Positions 10,282 to 19,657 are shown, counted from the stretch's first letter. The stretch is 64,000 bases of DNA from Dinoroseobacter sp049801095 (GCF_049801095.1 NZ_JBNAGH010000002.1:62001-126000); one strand, 5' to 3'. Numbers and translations are program-made. The notes: generated from the letters alone by a model not told the origin.

Positions 10282-10908
10282 ATGACGAAGCCTGATACCG
10301 AACCCAGTTTGATCCGTTTGGCCCGCGAAAGCGGCGACAGCACGCCTGTGGAGCCGTTGAACCTCGGCGTGCGCGTCCGTGAGCTGCGCAAGGCGCGCAA
10401 CTGGACGCTGGAGCAGGCCGCAGGACAGGCCGGTCTGGCGCGTTCGACCTTGTCGAAGATCGAGAATGGTCAGATGTCGCCAACCTATGAAGCCTTGAAG
10501 AAACTGGCCGACGGTTTGGAGATATCAGTCCCGCAGCTCTTCACGCCACCGCGCAAAGCTCAGGTCAATGGCCGGATGTCCGTGACACGCCGCGAGGATG
10601 GCGAGCCGCATCCTACGGCGACCTATGAGCACGAATTGCTGGGCGCCAGCCTGACGAAGAAGAACATGCTGCCATACCGGGCTCGGGTGCGCGCGCGAAG
10701 CTTCGACGAGTTCGACGGCTGGGTGCGCCATGACGGCGAAGAGTTCCTCTACGTGCTGACCGGCGCGATCCGGCTGATCACCGAGTTCTACGAGCCCGTG
10801 GACATGCGCCGCGGCGACAGCGCGTATTACGATGCTTCCATGGGGCACAATGTGATCTCCACGAGCGAGGAGGATGCGAGCATTCTCTGGGTCACGTCTA
10901 TGGCCTGA
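10282..10908 (+). CDS. XRE-family transcriptional regulator with cupin domain
   Basis: The protein has 208 residues. The helix-turn-helix spans about residues 30-85 (LGVRVRELRKARNWTLEQAA, LARSTLSKIENGQMSPTYEALKKLA). A C-terminal cupin follows, with EFLYVLTG and the second cupin motif MRRGDSAYYDASMGHNV. Such proteins usually sense a small metabolite through the cupin and repress a neighbouring catabolic gene. It is divergent from the acyl-CoA synthetase, the most likely target besides itself. Confidence 0.93.
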   Translation: MTKPDTEPSLIRLARESGDSTPVEPLNLGVRVRELRKARNWTLEQAAGQAGLARSTLSKIENGQMSPTYEALKKLADGLEISVPQLFTPPRKAQVNGRMSVTRREDGEPHPTATYEHELLGASLTKKNMLPYRARVRARSFDEFDGWVRHDGEEFLYVLTGAIRLITEFYEPVDMRRGDSAYYDASMGHNVISTSEEDASILWVTSMA

Positions 10909-11078
10909 AACCGCGGTTGCTCGTTGAGATGGGGCACCCGCATTTCCGCATACGTAAGACCTGTAATCCGTATTATGTAATTAAAATGGATATGCTTTTG
11001 CGTAAGGACTGTTTGTTTTATCGCTTTGGTTCAGCACGCTACGGGATCTTTCTGAACCCGCTGTCGCCACGCCCGTCG
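10909..11078. other. AT-rich intergenic stretch between convergent genes
   Basis: No gene is seen. About 10945-11030 is clearly richer in A and T than the surroundings and contains two similar 10-mers, GTAAGACCTG and GTAAGGACTG, about 55 nt apart. No convincing terminator hairpin was found. Confidence 0.4.
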
Positions 11079-11840
11079 CTATGAAAACGTCCGCAACCAC
11101 CCCAAGCTGTCATCGGTCGCGCCCTGAGGCTTGTATTCTGCGCCTAACGGTGTTGACCAACCGAGGCGCGTGACTTCCGCAAAGACATGCGCGTAGTTCA
11201 GTTCGCCGTGATCCGGCGCACCACGGTCCGGGACGCTCGCGAATTGGATGTGACCGATGATGTCCTTGAGCGCGTTCAGGCGATGCGTGATGTCGCCCTC
11301 CATGAGCTGCACGTGATAGCAATCGAACATCAGCTTCAGATTTGGCGCGTTCACTTCGGCGATGATCGCCTTCGCGTGGTCAGTGGTCTGCAAGAAATAG
11401 CCCGCCGCATCATAGCGGTTGAGCGGCTCAATCAGGATTGTGCGCCCGGTTTTGCTTGCAAGATCAACGGCGTAGCGCAGGCTATCAACAAAGCACTCCT
11501 GGGCTTGGGGACCATGCGCAAAGCCCGCCATGACATGAACCGCACCGGCATCGATCGCATTGGCGTAAGTGACGGCTTCCTCGATGGCAGCGCGCGCTTC
11601 GGCTTCACGTCCTGGCAACGCTGCAAGTCCGTTCTCGCGACCTGCGACGTCTCCACGTCGGGTATTGAGTCCGAGCATGGGCAAGCCGGTCTCCTGGAGC
11701 GCCGCCTTGACCTCAGCCGGGTCTGTGTCATAGGGCCAATGGCATTCGACCGCGTCAAATCCCGCCAACTTAGCCGCGTGAATAGCGTCCGGTAGTGGTC
11801 TGTCATTCCATAGAAAACCGAGATTGGCGGAGAACTTCAT
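11079..11840 (-). CDS. otnI: 2-oxo-tetronate isomerase OtnI (hydroxypyruvate isomerase family)
   Basis: This 253-residue TIM-barrel protein of the xylose isomerase-like/Hyi family interconverts 2-oxo- and 3-oxo-tetronate in four-carbon acid-sugar catabolism. Family features include MKFSANLGFLW at the start, DAVECHWPY, the metal-ligand region ILIEPLNRYD, and LMFDCYHVQLMEGD. The start at 11840 gives the conserved MKFSANL. It overlaps the 3' end of otnC by 4 nt and is the last gene of otnK-otnC-otnI, which supports the Otn assignment over a generic Hyi. Confidence 0.9.
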   Translation of the reverse strand: MKFSANLGFLWNDRPLPDAIHAAKLAGFDAVECHWPYDTDPAEVKAALQETGLPMLGLNTRRGDVAGRENGLAALPGREAEARAAIEEAVTYANAIDAGAVHVMAGFAHGPQAQECFVDSLRYAVDLASKTGRTILIEPLNRYDAAGYFLQTTDHAKAIIAEVNAPNLKLMFDCYHVQLMEGDITHRLNALKDIIGHIQFASVPDRGAPDHGELNYAHVFAEVTRLGWSTPLGAEYKPQGATDDSLGWLRTFS

Positions 11841-12487
11841 GAATCCCACTCCACATCGAAGGTGGTGACCACATCCGAGATCTGCTCCGGCGTGAGCGCG
11901 CGCGGAGCCAAGCCGCGTGTCATCATGGCGAGCTGTGCGGTCGCCTCAAGCTCTTCGATGGCGTTGCAAGCGGCCTCCACATCCTTGCCCGCGACGACCG
12001 GACCGTGATTGGCGAGCATCACGGCGCTGCGCTTGCCTGCCAGCCCACGCACCGCATCGCCCATGGCCGGATCGCCCGGCAGAAACAGCGGCAGGAGCTT
12101 CACTTTACCCAGCTTCATGATCCCGTAAGGTGTCAGCGGCGGCAGGAAGTTGTCCGGGTCCACATCGGGCATCATCGAGAGCGCCACCGAGTGACAGGAA
12201 TGCAGATGAACCACAGCGCCCGCGGTGCTGCGCGTGTCATAAAAGGCGGTGTGCAAAGGCATTTCCTTGGTGGGCTTGTCGCCGGAGACCAAGCGCCCCT
12301 GCCCGTCAAACCGGCTCAACCGACCGGGATCGAGCCGGCCGAAACTGGTGCCCGTGGGCGAGACCAGCAGCCCGCCATCTTCGGTGCGCGCCGAAATGTT
12401 TCCCGTGCTGCCACCGGTCAGTCCGCGGTCGAACATGGATTTCGCAAGCAGACACAGTTGCTCGCGCAGACGCGCCTCGGCGCTCAT
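11837..12487 (-). CDS. otnC: 3-oxo-tetronate 4-phosphate decarboxylase OtnC (class II aldolase family)
   Basis: The protein has 216 residues and the class II aldolase/adducin fold. SGSTGNIS-like GGSTGNIS is near residue 27; HLHSCHS supplies zinc-binding histidines; ANHGPVVAG is the second signature. It decarboxylates 3-oxo-tetronate 4-phosphate to dihydroxyacetone phosphate. It overlaps otnK upstream (ATGA) and otnI downstream, so the three are translationally coupled. Confidence 0.92.
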   Translation of the reverse strand: MSAEARLREQLCLLAKSMFDRGLTGGSTGNISARTEDGGLLVSPTGTSFGRLDPGRLSRFDGQGRLVSGDKPTKEMPLHTAFYDTRSTAGAVVHLHSCHSVALSMMPDVDPDNFLPPLTPYGIMKLGKVKLLPLFLPGDPAMGDAVRGLAGKRSAVMLANHGPVVAGKDVEAACNAIEELEATAQLAMMTRGLAPRALTPEQISDVVTTFDVEWDS

Positions 12488-13746
12488 GATGCGTCCAGTT
12501 TCACGAGCGCGTCGGCGAAGAAGCTCTCGGCGCCGAAATTGCCGGACTTCAGAGTGATGGCGATGTCGGACCCGGCGCTCTTTGCAAAGCACCAGGGCAC
12601 GCCGGGGGCTATTTCCTCGCGAATGTCGAGCCGCGTGACGCCAAGCGCGCTGGTCACGGCTCCGGAGGTTTCGCCGCCGGCTACGACAAACCGGCGCGTG
12701 CCTTGGTCCCGTGCGGCGACGGAGATGGCGGCGAGGGCGCGCTCCACGACCTCTCCGGCTTGGGAGACACCCAGTTCGGATTGCGCGCGCCGAACCTCGT
12801 CTGGTTCTGCCGTGGCATAGATCAACGGGTTCTGCTCAGGCGCTTGCCCTTTCAGCCAGTTGAGAGCCGCGCCGGGACCGGACTTCGCGAGCTCCAATGG
12901 ATCGAGTTTATAGCCCGGCGCCTGCGCCAGATAGGCCGCCACTTGCGCACGGGTCATCTGCGAGCAACTGCCCGACAGAACGAGAGCGCCCTCCGGGACG
13001 GAGGGCGCGGACCCGCGTTGCGGCGCCCCCTGCCCCTTGGCATAGAGCGCAGGCAGTGGTTGCGCGATGGCACTGCCGCCTGTCAAAAGCGGCATGTCCT
13101 GACATGCCTCGGCAATGATCGCGAGATCCGCATCGGCCACCGCATCGACCACCAGATGAGCGACCCCGTTTGAAGCATGCTCCGCCAAGGCCGCCCGGAC
13201 AGCCTCCGGCCCCTTGGCGACGGTCAGACGATCGATCAGGCCGACTTCGCCGCGCACTTGCGGCGCAAGCAGGCGCATGAGGTTCGCATCCCGCATGGGC
13301 GTCAGCGGATGGTCCTTCATCGGGCTCTCATGGAGCGGTTGCTGCCCCACAAAGAGGTTGCCCATGAAGATCGAGCGCCCGTTCTCGGGGAATGCCGGGC
13401 AATAGATCGTCTGGCTCGCGCCGAGATCGGCCATCAGGGCCTCGGCCACGGGGCCGATATTGCCCTCGGGCGTTGAATCGAAGGTGGAGCAGTATTTCCA
13501 GAAGAAGCGCGACGCGCCCGCGCTCTGCAACCAGCCCAGGGCCGCGCGGCAGCTGGCAATGGCCTCCTCCACCGGTGCGGTGCGGCATTTCAGGGCAATC
13601 ACCTCGAACTCCGCAGCCGTCTCCGCCTCACTTTCGTCGGGGACCCCGATCCGCAGGCTGACCGCCGCCCCGCTGCGCGCGAGCAACCCCGCCAGATCCG
13701 TTGCTCCAGTGAAATCGTCGGCGATACAGCCCAGAACGGCGCCCAT
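12484..13746 (-). CDS. otnK: 3-oxo-tetronate kinase OtnK (DUF1537 family)
   Basis: This 420-residue four-carbon acid-sugar kinase phosphorylates 3-oxo-tetronate with ATP. The N-terminal substrate domain begins MGAVLGCIADDFTGATDLAG with the conserved ADDFTGA motif. The C-terminal nucleotide-binding domain carries FVVAGGETSGAV (GGET-SG motif) and GVPW. The assignment is made firm by its neighbours otnC and otnI. No dehydrogenase for the first step and no transporter are adjacent. Confidence 0.94.
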   Translation of the reverse strand: MGAVLGCIADDFTGATDLAGLLARSGAAVSLRIGVPDESEAETAAEFEVIALKCRTAPVEEAIASCRAALGWLQSAGASRFFWKYCSTFDSTPEGNIGPVAEALMADLGASQTIYCPAFPENGRSIFMGNLFVGQQPLHESPMKDHPLTPMRDANLMRLLAPQVRGEVGLIDRLTVAKGPEAVRAALAEHASNGVAHLVVDAVADADLAIIAEACQDMPLLTGGSAIAQPLPALYAKGQGAPQRGSAPSVPEGALVLSGSCSQMTRAQVAAYLAQAPGYKLDPLELAKSGPGAALNWLKGQAPEQNPLIYATAEPDEVRRAQSELGVSQAGEVVERALAAISVAARDQGTRRFVVAGGETSGAVTSALGVTRLDIREEIAPGVPWCFAKSAGSDIAITLKSGNFGAESFFADALVKLDAS

Positions 13747-13934
13747 CTTGATCCTCCCCTTGGACGCCCGAGCGCCCCCCGCGCGCAGAGTGACATTCAC
13801 CCGGGCGCTCCACAAGGGGTCAACCGCGCGGAGATCGGCAGTATCCCTCTGGCCGCGTTGCAAAAAACTTAGACTTGGCACGGAAGTCTGTTAACAGGTT
13901 AAGATTGAATTTGCGGCGGAACCCCGGACGACAC

Positions 13935-14378
13935 ATGCAGATCACGATTCTCAACGGCCCCAACCTGAACCTGCTGGGAACACGTCAGCCGGAAGTCTAT
14001 GGCTCGACGACCCTGCAGGATATCGAGACCATGTGTGCCGCCAAGGCCGAGGCTCTCGGGGCGAGCATCACCTTTCACCAAAGCAACCATGAGGGCACGC
14101 TGGTCGATCTGGTCCATGAGGCTCGGACCACGAGCGCGGGGCTCATCATCAATGCCGGGGCCTATACCCACACATCGATCGCGCTCATGGATGCGGTGGC
14201 TTCCGTTGCGCTGCCCTGTATCGAAGTGCATCTGTCGAATATCCATGCGCGCGAGAGCTTCCGCCACACCTCCTACCTGTCGCCGGTGGCGCTGGGGCTG
14301 ATCTGCGGCTTCGGTGCGAAGGGCTATGAACTGGCATTGGAGGGCTTGGTCGCACATCTGCGGAAGGACCGCTCTTGA
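13935..14378 (+). CDS. aroQ: 3-dehydroquinate dehydratase, type II
   Basis: This 147-residue cytoplasmic enzyme of the shikimate pathway forms a dodecamer in known members. The signature NGPNLNLLG is at 7-15, followed by R17 and the catalytic Tyr22 in EVYG. The second signature EVHLSNIHAREsFR contains the catalytic histidine. The start at 13935 gives the canonical MQITILNGPN. Its stop codon overlaps the TTG start of the downstream LuxR-type gene. Confidence 0.97.
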   Translation: MQITILNGPNLNLLGTRQPEVYGSTTLQDIETMCAAKAEALGASITFHQSNHEGTLVDLVHEARTTSAGLIINAGAYTHTSIALMDAVASVALPCIEVHLSNIHARESFRHTSYLSPVALGLICGFGAKGYELALEGLVAHLRKDRS

Positions 14379-15121
14379 CGCTGGATCACCTGCAAAAACT
14401 GGTGTCTGGGACCTCTGTCGACGCAGTGTGGACACAGCATTGCGCGCAGATGGCGGCCTTCGGCTTCGACCGTCTGCTCTACGGGTATTCGCGGTTGGCC
14501 AATGCCGCGTCCTTCGGCGACCGGCAGGATGCGCTGATCCTGAGCAATCACGATCCGGACTATCTCGACCGCTATCTTGCAGAGGATCTTCTGCGGACCG
14601 ACCCGGTGATCCAATGGGCAGAGGCCTCGGATGGGGCGCTGAGCTGGCGTGAGATTGCGGGACATGACGTCGCAGGCTCGAACGGCGCCGCCCTGCCGCC
14701 AATCCAGGCCTTGAACCGCGAGTTCGGCATTGCGGCGGGCTACACGATCAGCTTCCGCAATCTGGCGCACCGGGCCTTTGGCGCGATCAGCCTCACGGGC
14801 GCGCCGGGACAGACGCAGCAGGACCTAGACGGGATCTGGGCCGCGCATGGCGCAGAGATCGTTTTGATGAATCGCGTTATGCACCTGACGGTTACGAAGC
14901 TTCCCGCCCCGGACTCGAATCGTTTGACCAAACGTCAACGTGAAGTGCTGGAGTGGGTTGCGCAGGGAAAAACAATCCCGGAAATCTGCGTGTTAATAGG
15001 TCGAAAACAGGCAACAGTGGAAAAACACTTGCGGCTCGCGCGCGAAGCGATGAACGCACAGACGACGGCGCAGGCTGTGCTAAAGGCTTCTGTTCAAAAC
15101 CAGATCTTCACCTACCGATAG
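14375..15121 (+). CDS. LuxR-family regulator with autoinducer-binding domain (solo)
   Basis: The protein has 248 residues. An autoinducer-binding domain (about 15-165) precedes a LuxR helix-turn-helix (about 183-245, LTKRQREVLEWVAQGKT). The start is TTG at 14375, backed by GGAAGGA 8 nt upstream and by the TTGA overlap with aroQ. Of the usual signature residues, D76, P77, W91, Y67 and G198 are kept. The first aromatic is Tyr63 rather than Trp, and the helix-turn-helix Glu is Gln188. No luxI synthase lies in the window, so it is likely an orphan receptor. Confidence 0.9.
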   Translation: MTLDHLQKLVSGTSVDAVWTQHCAQMAAFGFDRLLYGYSRLANAASFGDRQDALILSNHDPDYLDRYLAEDLLRTDPVIQWAEASDGALSWREIAGHDVAGSNGAALPPIQALNREFGIAAGYTISFRNLAHRAFGAISLTGAPGQTQQDLDGIWAAHGAEIVLMNRVMHLTVTKLPAPDSNRLTKRQREVLEWVAQGKTIPEICVLIGRKQATVEKHLRLAREAMNAQTTAQAVLKASVQNQIFTYR

Positions 15122-15276
15122 ATCGAATACATGAATTTGACCAATAGGTAAGGTTTTCCACACTTTCGTCACAGAGACGTTGGTGGCAGTGTCGTGATGT
15201 TCCGTGAGTGGTGGCTTTAGGCCATGGAGCACGTCCTAGGAGTGGCGGCAGTTATTTATTCGTCACCTGAAGACAC

Positions 15277-15318
15277 GTCGGCTGGGGGGAGAATATTGAT
15301 CAACTCCGCTCAGCCGAC
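15277..15318. repeat. 42-nt interrupted inverted repeat
   Basis: The arms GTCGGCTG and CAGCCGAC match perfectly. They enclose a second short stem, GGAG and CTCC, with a 12-nt A/T-rich loop. No T-run follows on either strand, so it is not an intrinsic terminator. It could be an operator or part of an RNA. Confidence 0.5.
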
Positions 15319-15368
15319 ATCTCAATCCGCCCAACTGAGTTAAGTGTCGTGGCTTTGCGTTTGGCATG

Positions 15369-15393
15369 AAAAAGGGGACCGCAACGGGTCCCC
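15369..15393 (-). terminator. Intrinsic terminator of rpsB-tsf
   Basis: On the minus strand, arms GGGGACC and GGTCCCC (7 bp, 6-nt loop) are followed by five T residues. It starts about 28 nt after the tsf stop codon. Confidence 0.85.
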
Positions 15394-15420
15394 TTCTCGA
15401 TCTTCGCGATGGGCCTAGGA

Positions 15421-16293
15421 TCAGGCGTTCATCTTGGCGACTTCGGCGGCGAAGTCTTCTTCTTCCTTCTCGATCCCCTCGCCCACTTCGAGGCGCACGA
15501 AACCGGTCACTTCCACGCCTGCCTCTTTGGCAGCCGCTTCCACGGTCAGGTCCGGGTTCACCACGAAGGACTGACCCAGCAGGGTCACTTCGGAGAGGAA
15601 CTTTTTCATCCGGCCGACGATCATCTTCTCGATGACCTGCTCGGGCTTGCCGGATTCGCGGGCCTGCTCGGTCAGAACGTTCTTCTCACGCTCAAGCAGC
15701 GCCGGGTCCAGATCCGCCTCGCCGAGGGAGGCCGGGTTGGCCGCCGCCACGTGCATGGCGATCTGCTTGCCGATGCCATTGTCGGTGCCGTTCAGCGCGA
15801 CGAGCACGCCGATCTTGCCCATGCCCTCGGTGGCCGGGTTGTGGACATAGCTGACAACGCTGTCGCCGGTGACTTTGGCCATGCGACGCACGGACATGTT
15901 CTCACCGATCGTCGCGATCTTGGAAGTCAGGACCTCTTCGACGGTGCCACCATCGACGGAGGCGCCCTTCAGGGCCTCGACGCTGTCCACACCCAGGGCA
16001 GCCTGAGCAAAGCTCGACACCATGGCCTGGAATTCGGCGTTCTTGGCCACAAAGTCGGTCTCGGCGTTCACTTCCAGTGCCACGGCGGTGCCGCCTTCGA
16101 CGGCAACGGCCACGAGGCCCTCTGCCGCGGTACGGCCGGATTTCTTGGCAGCCTTGGCGAGGCCCTTGGTGCGCAGCCAGTCCACGGCGGCTTCCATGTC
16201 GCCATCATTCTCGGTCAGCGCTTTTTTCGCGTCCATCATGCCGGCGCCGGTCTTGTCGCGCAGCTCTTTTACCAATGCAGCGGTGATCGCCAT
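15421..16293 (-). CDS. tsf: Elongation factor Ts
   Basis: This 290-residue nucleotide exchange factor for EF-Tu has a UBA-like N terminus MAITAALVKELRDKTGAGMMDAKKAL, the signature for the family. The core contains the conserved ETDFVAKN and the second signature NAETD region near residue 80. Full length. It lies downstream of rpsB, separated by about 90 nt that contain a strong stem-loop. Confidence 0.98.
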   Translation of the reverse strand: MAITAALVKELRDKTGAGMMDAKKALTENDGDMEAAVDWLRTKGLAKAAKKSGRTAAEGLVAVAVEGGTAVALEVNAETDFVAKNAEFQAMVSSFAQAALGVDSVEALKGASVDGGTVEEVLTSKIATIGENMSVRRMAKVTGDSVVSYVHNPATEGMGKIGVLVALNGTDNGIGKQIAMHVAAANPASLGEADLDPALLEREKNVLTEQARESGKPEQVIEKMIVGRMKKFLSEVTLLGQSFVVNPDLTVEAAAKEAGVEVTGFVRLEVGEGIEKEEEDFAAEVAKMNA

Positions 16294-16323
16294 TTTGGTT
16301 TCTCCTGAAATTGATCAACGGGT

Positions 16324-16346
16324 CGGACCGGGATGTGCCCGGTCCG
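16324..16346 (-). other. Stem-loop in the rpsB-tsf spacer
   Basis: Arms CGGACCGGG and CCCGGTCCG (9 bp, 5-nt loop) lie between rpsB and tsf with no strong T-run after them. It may act as a partial terminator or RNA-processing site that sets the S2 to EF-Ts ratio. Confidence 0.5.
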
Positions 16347-16383
16347 CATGTCAGTGATGTGACAGGGGCGAGGCCCCGGCCCC

Positions 16384-17160
16384 TCAGCCTTCGGCGGCTG
16401 CGGGCTCTTCGGCGATCGCCTCTTCGACGCTGCCCTCTTCGAGCTCGCCGAGATCAACGCCAGCTGCACCGAGCTGTGCGGACATGCCGTCCAGCGCCGC
16501 GCGGGCCACGAGGTCACAATAGAGCGCGATGGCACGGGCCGCGTCATCATTGCCCGGGATCACGTAGTCCACGCCATCGGGGGAGCAGTTCGTGTCCACG
16601 ACCGCCACAACCGGGATGCCCAGCTTGTTGGCTTCGGCGATGGCCAGGTCTTCTTTCTTGACGTCGATGACGAAGATCAGATCCGGCACGCCACCCATTT
16701 CGCGGATACCACCTAGGGAAGCTTGCAGCTTGCCCTGGTCCCGCTCCATGCCGAGGCGCTCTTTCTTGGTCAGGCCTTCAAAGCCCGATTCCATGGCCTC
16801 ATCGATGGACTTGAGACGCCCGATGGAGTTGGACACGGTTTTCCAGTTGGTCAGCGTGCCACCCAGCCAGCGGTGGTTCATGTAATACTGTGCACAGCGC
16901 TCGGCGGCTTCGGCGATCGGCTTCTGGGCCTGACGCTTGGTGCCGACGAAGAGAACACGACCGCCTTTGGCGACGGTGTCGCGCACGGCTTGCAGCGCCT
17001 GGTCCAGCATCGGGACGGTCTGCGTCAGGTCGAGGATGTGGATCCCATTGCGGTCGCCGTAGATATACGGGCCCATGCGGGGGTTCCAACGCTGGGTCTG
17101 GTGACCAAAGTGCACGCCTGCCTCAAGCAGCTGGCGAATTGTAAAATCGGGAAGCGCCAT
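16384..17160 (-). CDS. rpsB: 30S ribosomal protein S2
   Basis: The protein has 258 residues. The start at 17160 gives MALPDFTIRQLLEAGVHFGHQ, the standard S2 beginning. Signatures RWNPRMGPYIYGDRNGIHILDL, KRQAQ, and VPDLIFVIDVKKEDLAIAEA...GIPVVAVVDTNC are present. The acidic C-terminal extension is typical of alphaproteobacteria. First gene of the rpsB-tsf operon. Confidence 0.98.
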   Translation of the reverse strand: MALPDFTIRQLLEAGVHFGHQTQRWNPRMGPYIYGDRNGIHILDLTQTVPMLDQALQAVRDTVAKGGRVLFVGTKRQAQKPIAEAAERCAQYYMNHRWLGGTLTNWKTVSNSIGRLKSIDEAMESGFEGLTKKERLGMERDQGKLQASLGGIREMGGVPDLIFVIDVKKEDLAIAEANKLGIPVVAVVDTNCSPDGVDYVIPGNDDAARAIALYCDLVARAALDGMSAQLGAAGVDLGELEEGSVEEAIAEEPAAAEG

Positions 17161-17227
17161 TCCAAAGTTCCTTTCCGGTTTGCGCCTGAGAGGGACCATA
17201 GAGCAGATGCTCAACCGGCGGACGTCT

Positions 17228-17250
17228 TGAGGATGTCTCCCTCAAGGGCC
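17228..17250 (-). promoter_or_regulatory. Hairpin in the rpsB 5' leader
   Basis: A 7-bp inverted repeat CTTGAGG/CCTCAAG with a 7-nt loop lies about 70-90 nt upstream of the rpsB start. S2 leaders are often autoregulated through RNA structure, but I could not match this one to a known leader motif. Positions are approximate. Confidence 0.3.
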
Positions 17251-17367
17251 CAAGCCCCTCCTGTGAAGTGCGCGTGCTTTACGGCGGTCTGGCCGGGATT
17301 GCAACCCCTGCCAGAGTTGGGCGATCATTCGCTCCGTCAGACCATGACCGCTTGCCAAGGAGAGACC

Positions 17368-17703
17368 ATGCCCCTGCCCTCATTTCTCGATGCCCTGCCC
17401 GCTCTGGATCTGCCTTTTCCGGACGATGTTGTCACCACCAATGTGGTGCGTTCGGAGACAGCACTCGTCGTGTTCTTCCGGTTTCATCAGGATGTGGAGC
17501 TGCCTCCGCACAGCCACAAGGGCCAATGGGGCAGTGTCCTCGAAGGGTCCGTCACGCTGACAATGAACGGCGAGACCCGCACCTATGGTCCCGGCGAGAG
17601 CTATGACATTCCCTCGGGCATGGAACATGCGGTCAAGGTCACTGCGGGCACCGTGGCTGTGGACATGTTCGAAGAGCCGGATCGCTACCCGCTCCGGGGC
17701 TGA
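17368..17703 (+). CDS. Small single-domain cupin protein
   Basis: This 111-residue cupin begins at the ATG at 17368, which has AAGGAGAG as ribosome-binding site. Cupin motif 1 is PPHSHKGQWGSVLEGSVTLT, and motif 2 is GPGESYDIPSGMEHAV. The conserved histidines and glutamate-like positions suggest a metal-binding beta barrel. No substrate can be assigned. It lies directly upstream of the pseudouridine genes (50 nt before psuK) and may be co-transcribed with them. Confidence 0.88.
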   Translation: MPLPSFLDALPALDLPFPDDVVTTNVVRSETALVVFFRFHQDVELPPHSHKGQWGSVLEGSVTLTMNGETRTYGPGESYDIPSGMEHAVKVTAGTVAVDMFEEPDRYPLRG

Positions 17704-17753
17704 GGCGCATCTGCTCTCTGGACCCGGCCCGCGCGGTGTGAAAGAGCTTGGCC

Positions 17754-18646
17754 ATGGCACATTCTCCTGACGTTCTCTGCATTGGCGCGGTCCTGTGGGA
17801 CACGGTCGGCCATGCCCCCATCAAGATGAAATCCGGCTATGACGTGCCGGGCCTGATCCGGCGCGTGCCGGGGGGCGTGGCGATGAATATCGCGATGACG
17901 CTCTGTCGGTTTGACCTGCTCCCCGCGCTCCTGTCGGCGGTGGGCACGGATGCCGAGGGCGATGAGCTTCTGTCCCGGGCGGGCGAGATGGGCATGATCA
18001 CCGAGCATGTCTATCGCAGCGACCGGCCCACGGATCGCTACATGGCGATTGAGGGCAGCAACGGGCTCATCGCGGCCATTGCCGACGCCCATTCGCTGGA
18101 GGATGCGGGCGACGCGATCCTGACCCCGCTTGCCGATGGCCGTCTTGGCTCGGCGGAGCAGCCCTGGCGCGGGATGGTGGCGCTGGACGGCAACCTGACC
18201 GATGAGATGTTGAACGACATCGCACGCAGTCCGCTCTTTGCCCGGGCGGATCTGCGGGTGGCCCCGGCCTCCCCGGGCAAGGCCAAGCGGCTTTTGCCTT
18301 TCCTGTCCGCCTCGGACGCGACGCTCCATGTGAACCTGATTGAGGCCAATCTGATCTCGGACCACCCGAGCCAGACGACCCAGCAGGCGGCTTCGATCCT
18401 CTTGGGCATGGGGGCGCACCGGGTCGTGATCACCGATGGGGCGAACCCGGCGACGGATGCCTCTGCGCGCCACTCCTTTACTGTCGCTCCGCCCCCCGTG
18501 CCCGTGCGCCGGGTGACCGGCGCGGGCGATACCTTCATGGCCGGTCACATGGCCGCCGAGATCGCCGGGGCCGACCCGGAGACTGCCCTTGCCGCCGCGG
18601 TGGACGCCGCCGCGCGCTATATCTCGCAATCGGAGACTGAGACCGA

Positions 18647-18650
<4 letters not shown>
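17754..18650 (+). CDS. psuK: Pseudouridine kinase (PfkB family)
   Basis: This 298-residue ribokinase-family kinase phosphorylates pseudouridine to pseudouridine 5'-phosphate. The N-terminal GG-type motif is GGVAMNIAMTLCRF; the C-terminal PfkB signature is VTGAGDTFMAGHM (about 255-268) with the catalytic aspartate. The specific assignment comes from the downstream pseudouridine-5'-phosphate glycosidase, which it overlaps by 4 nt (ATGA). I chose the ATG at 17754; a TTG lies 6 nt upstream. Confidence 0.9.
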
Positions 18651-19555
<905 letters not shown>

Positions 19556-19657
19556 AAAGCGGCTCAACGTCGCGGAGCGGCGCAAGTCTGGGCAGTGCGC
19601 GCTTGTGTGCGCCCCCTCTGCCGCCTAGATACAACCCGACCGACCCCGTGAGAGCTG

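Larger units (their letters stand above)
15122..15420. other. Intergenic region between luxR-type gene and tsf
   Basis: No protein gene is seen. It holds a structured inverted repeat at 15277-15318 and the tsf terminator at 15369-15393. Confidence 0.6.

Noticed and set aside
13880..13915. TTAACAGGTTAA before aroQ as a CtrA site
   Set aside because: The two TTAA halves are 4 nt apart, not the 7 nt that CtrA needs.
15122..15420. lux-box-like operator for the LuxR solo
   Set aside because: The inverted repeat here does not have the 18-20 bp compact dyad form of lux boxes.
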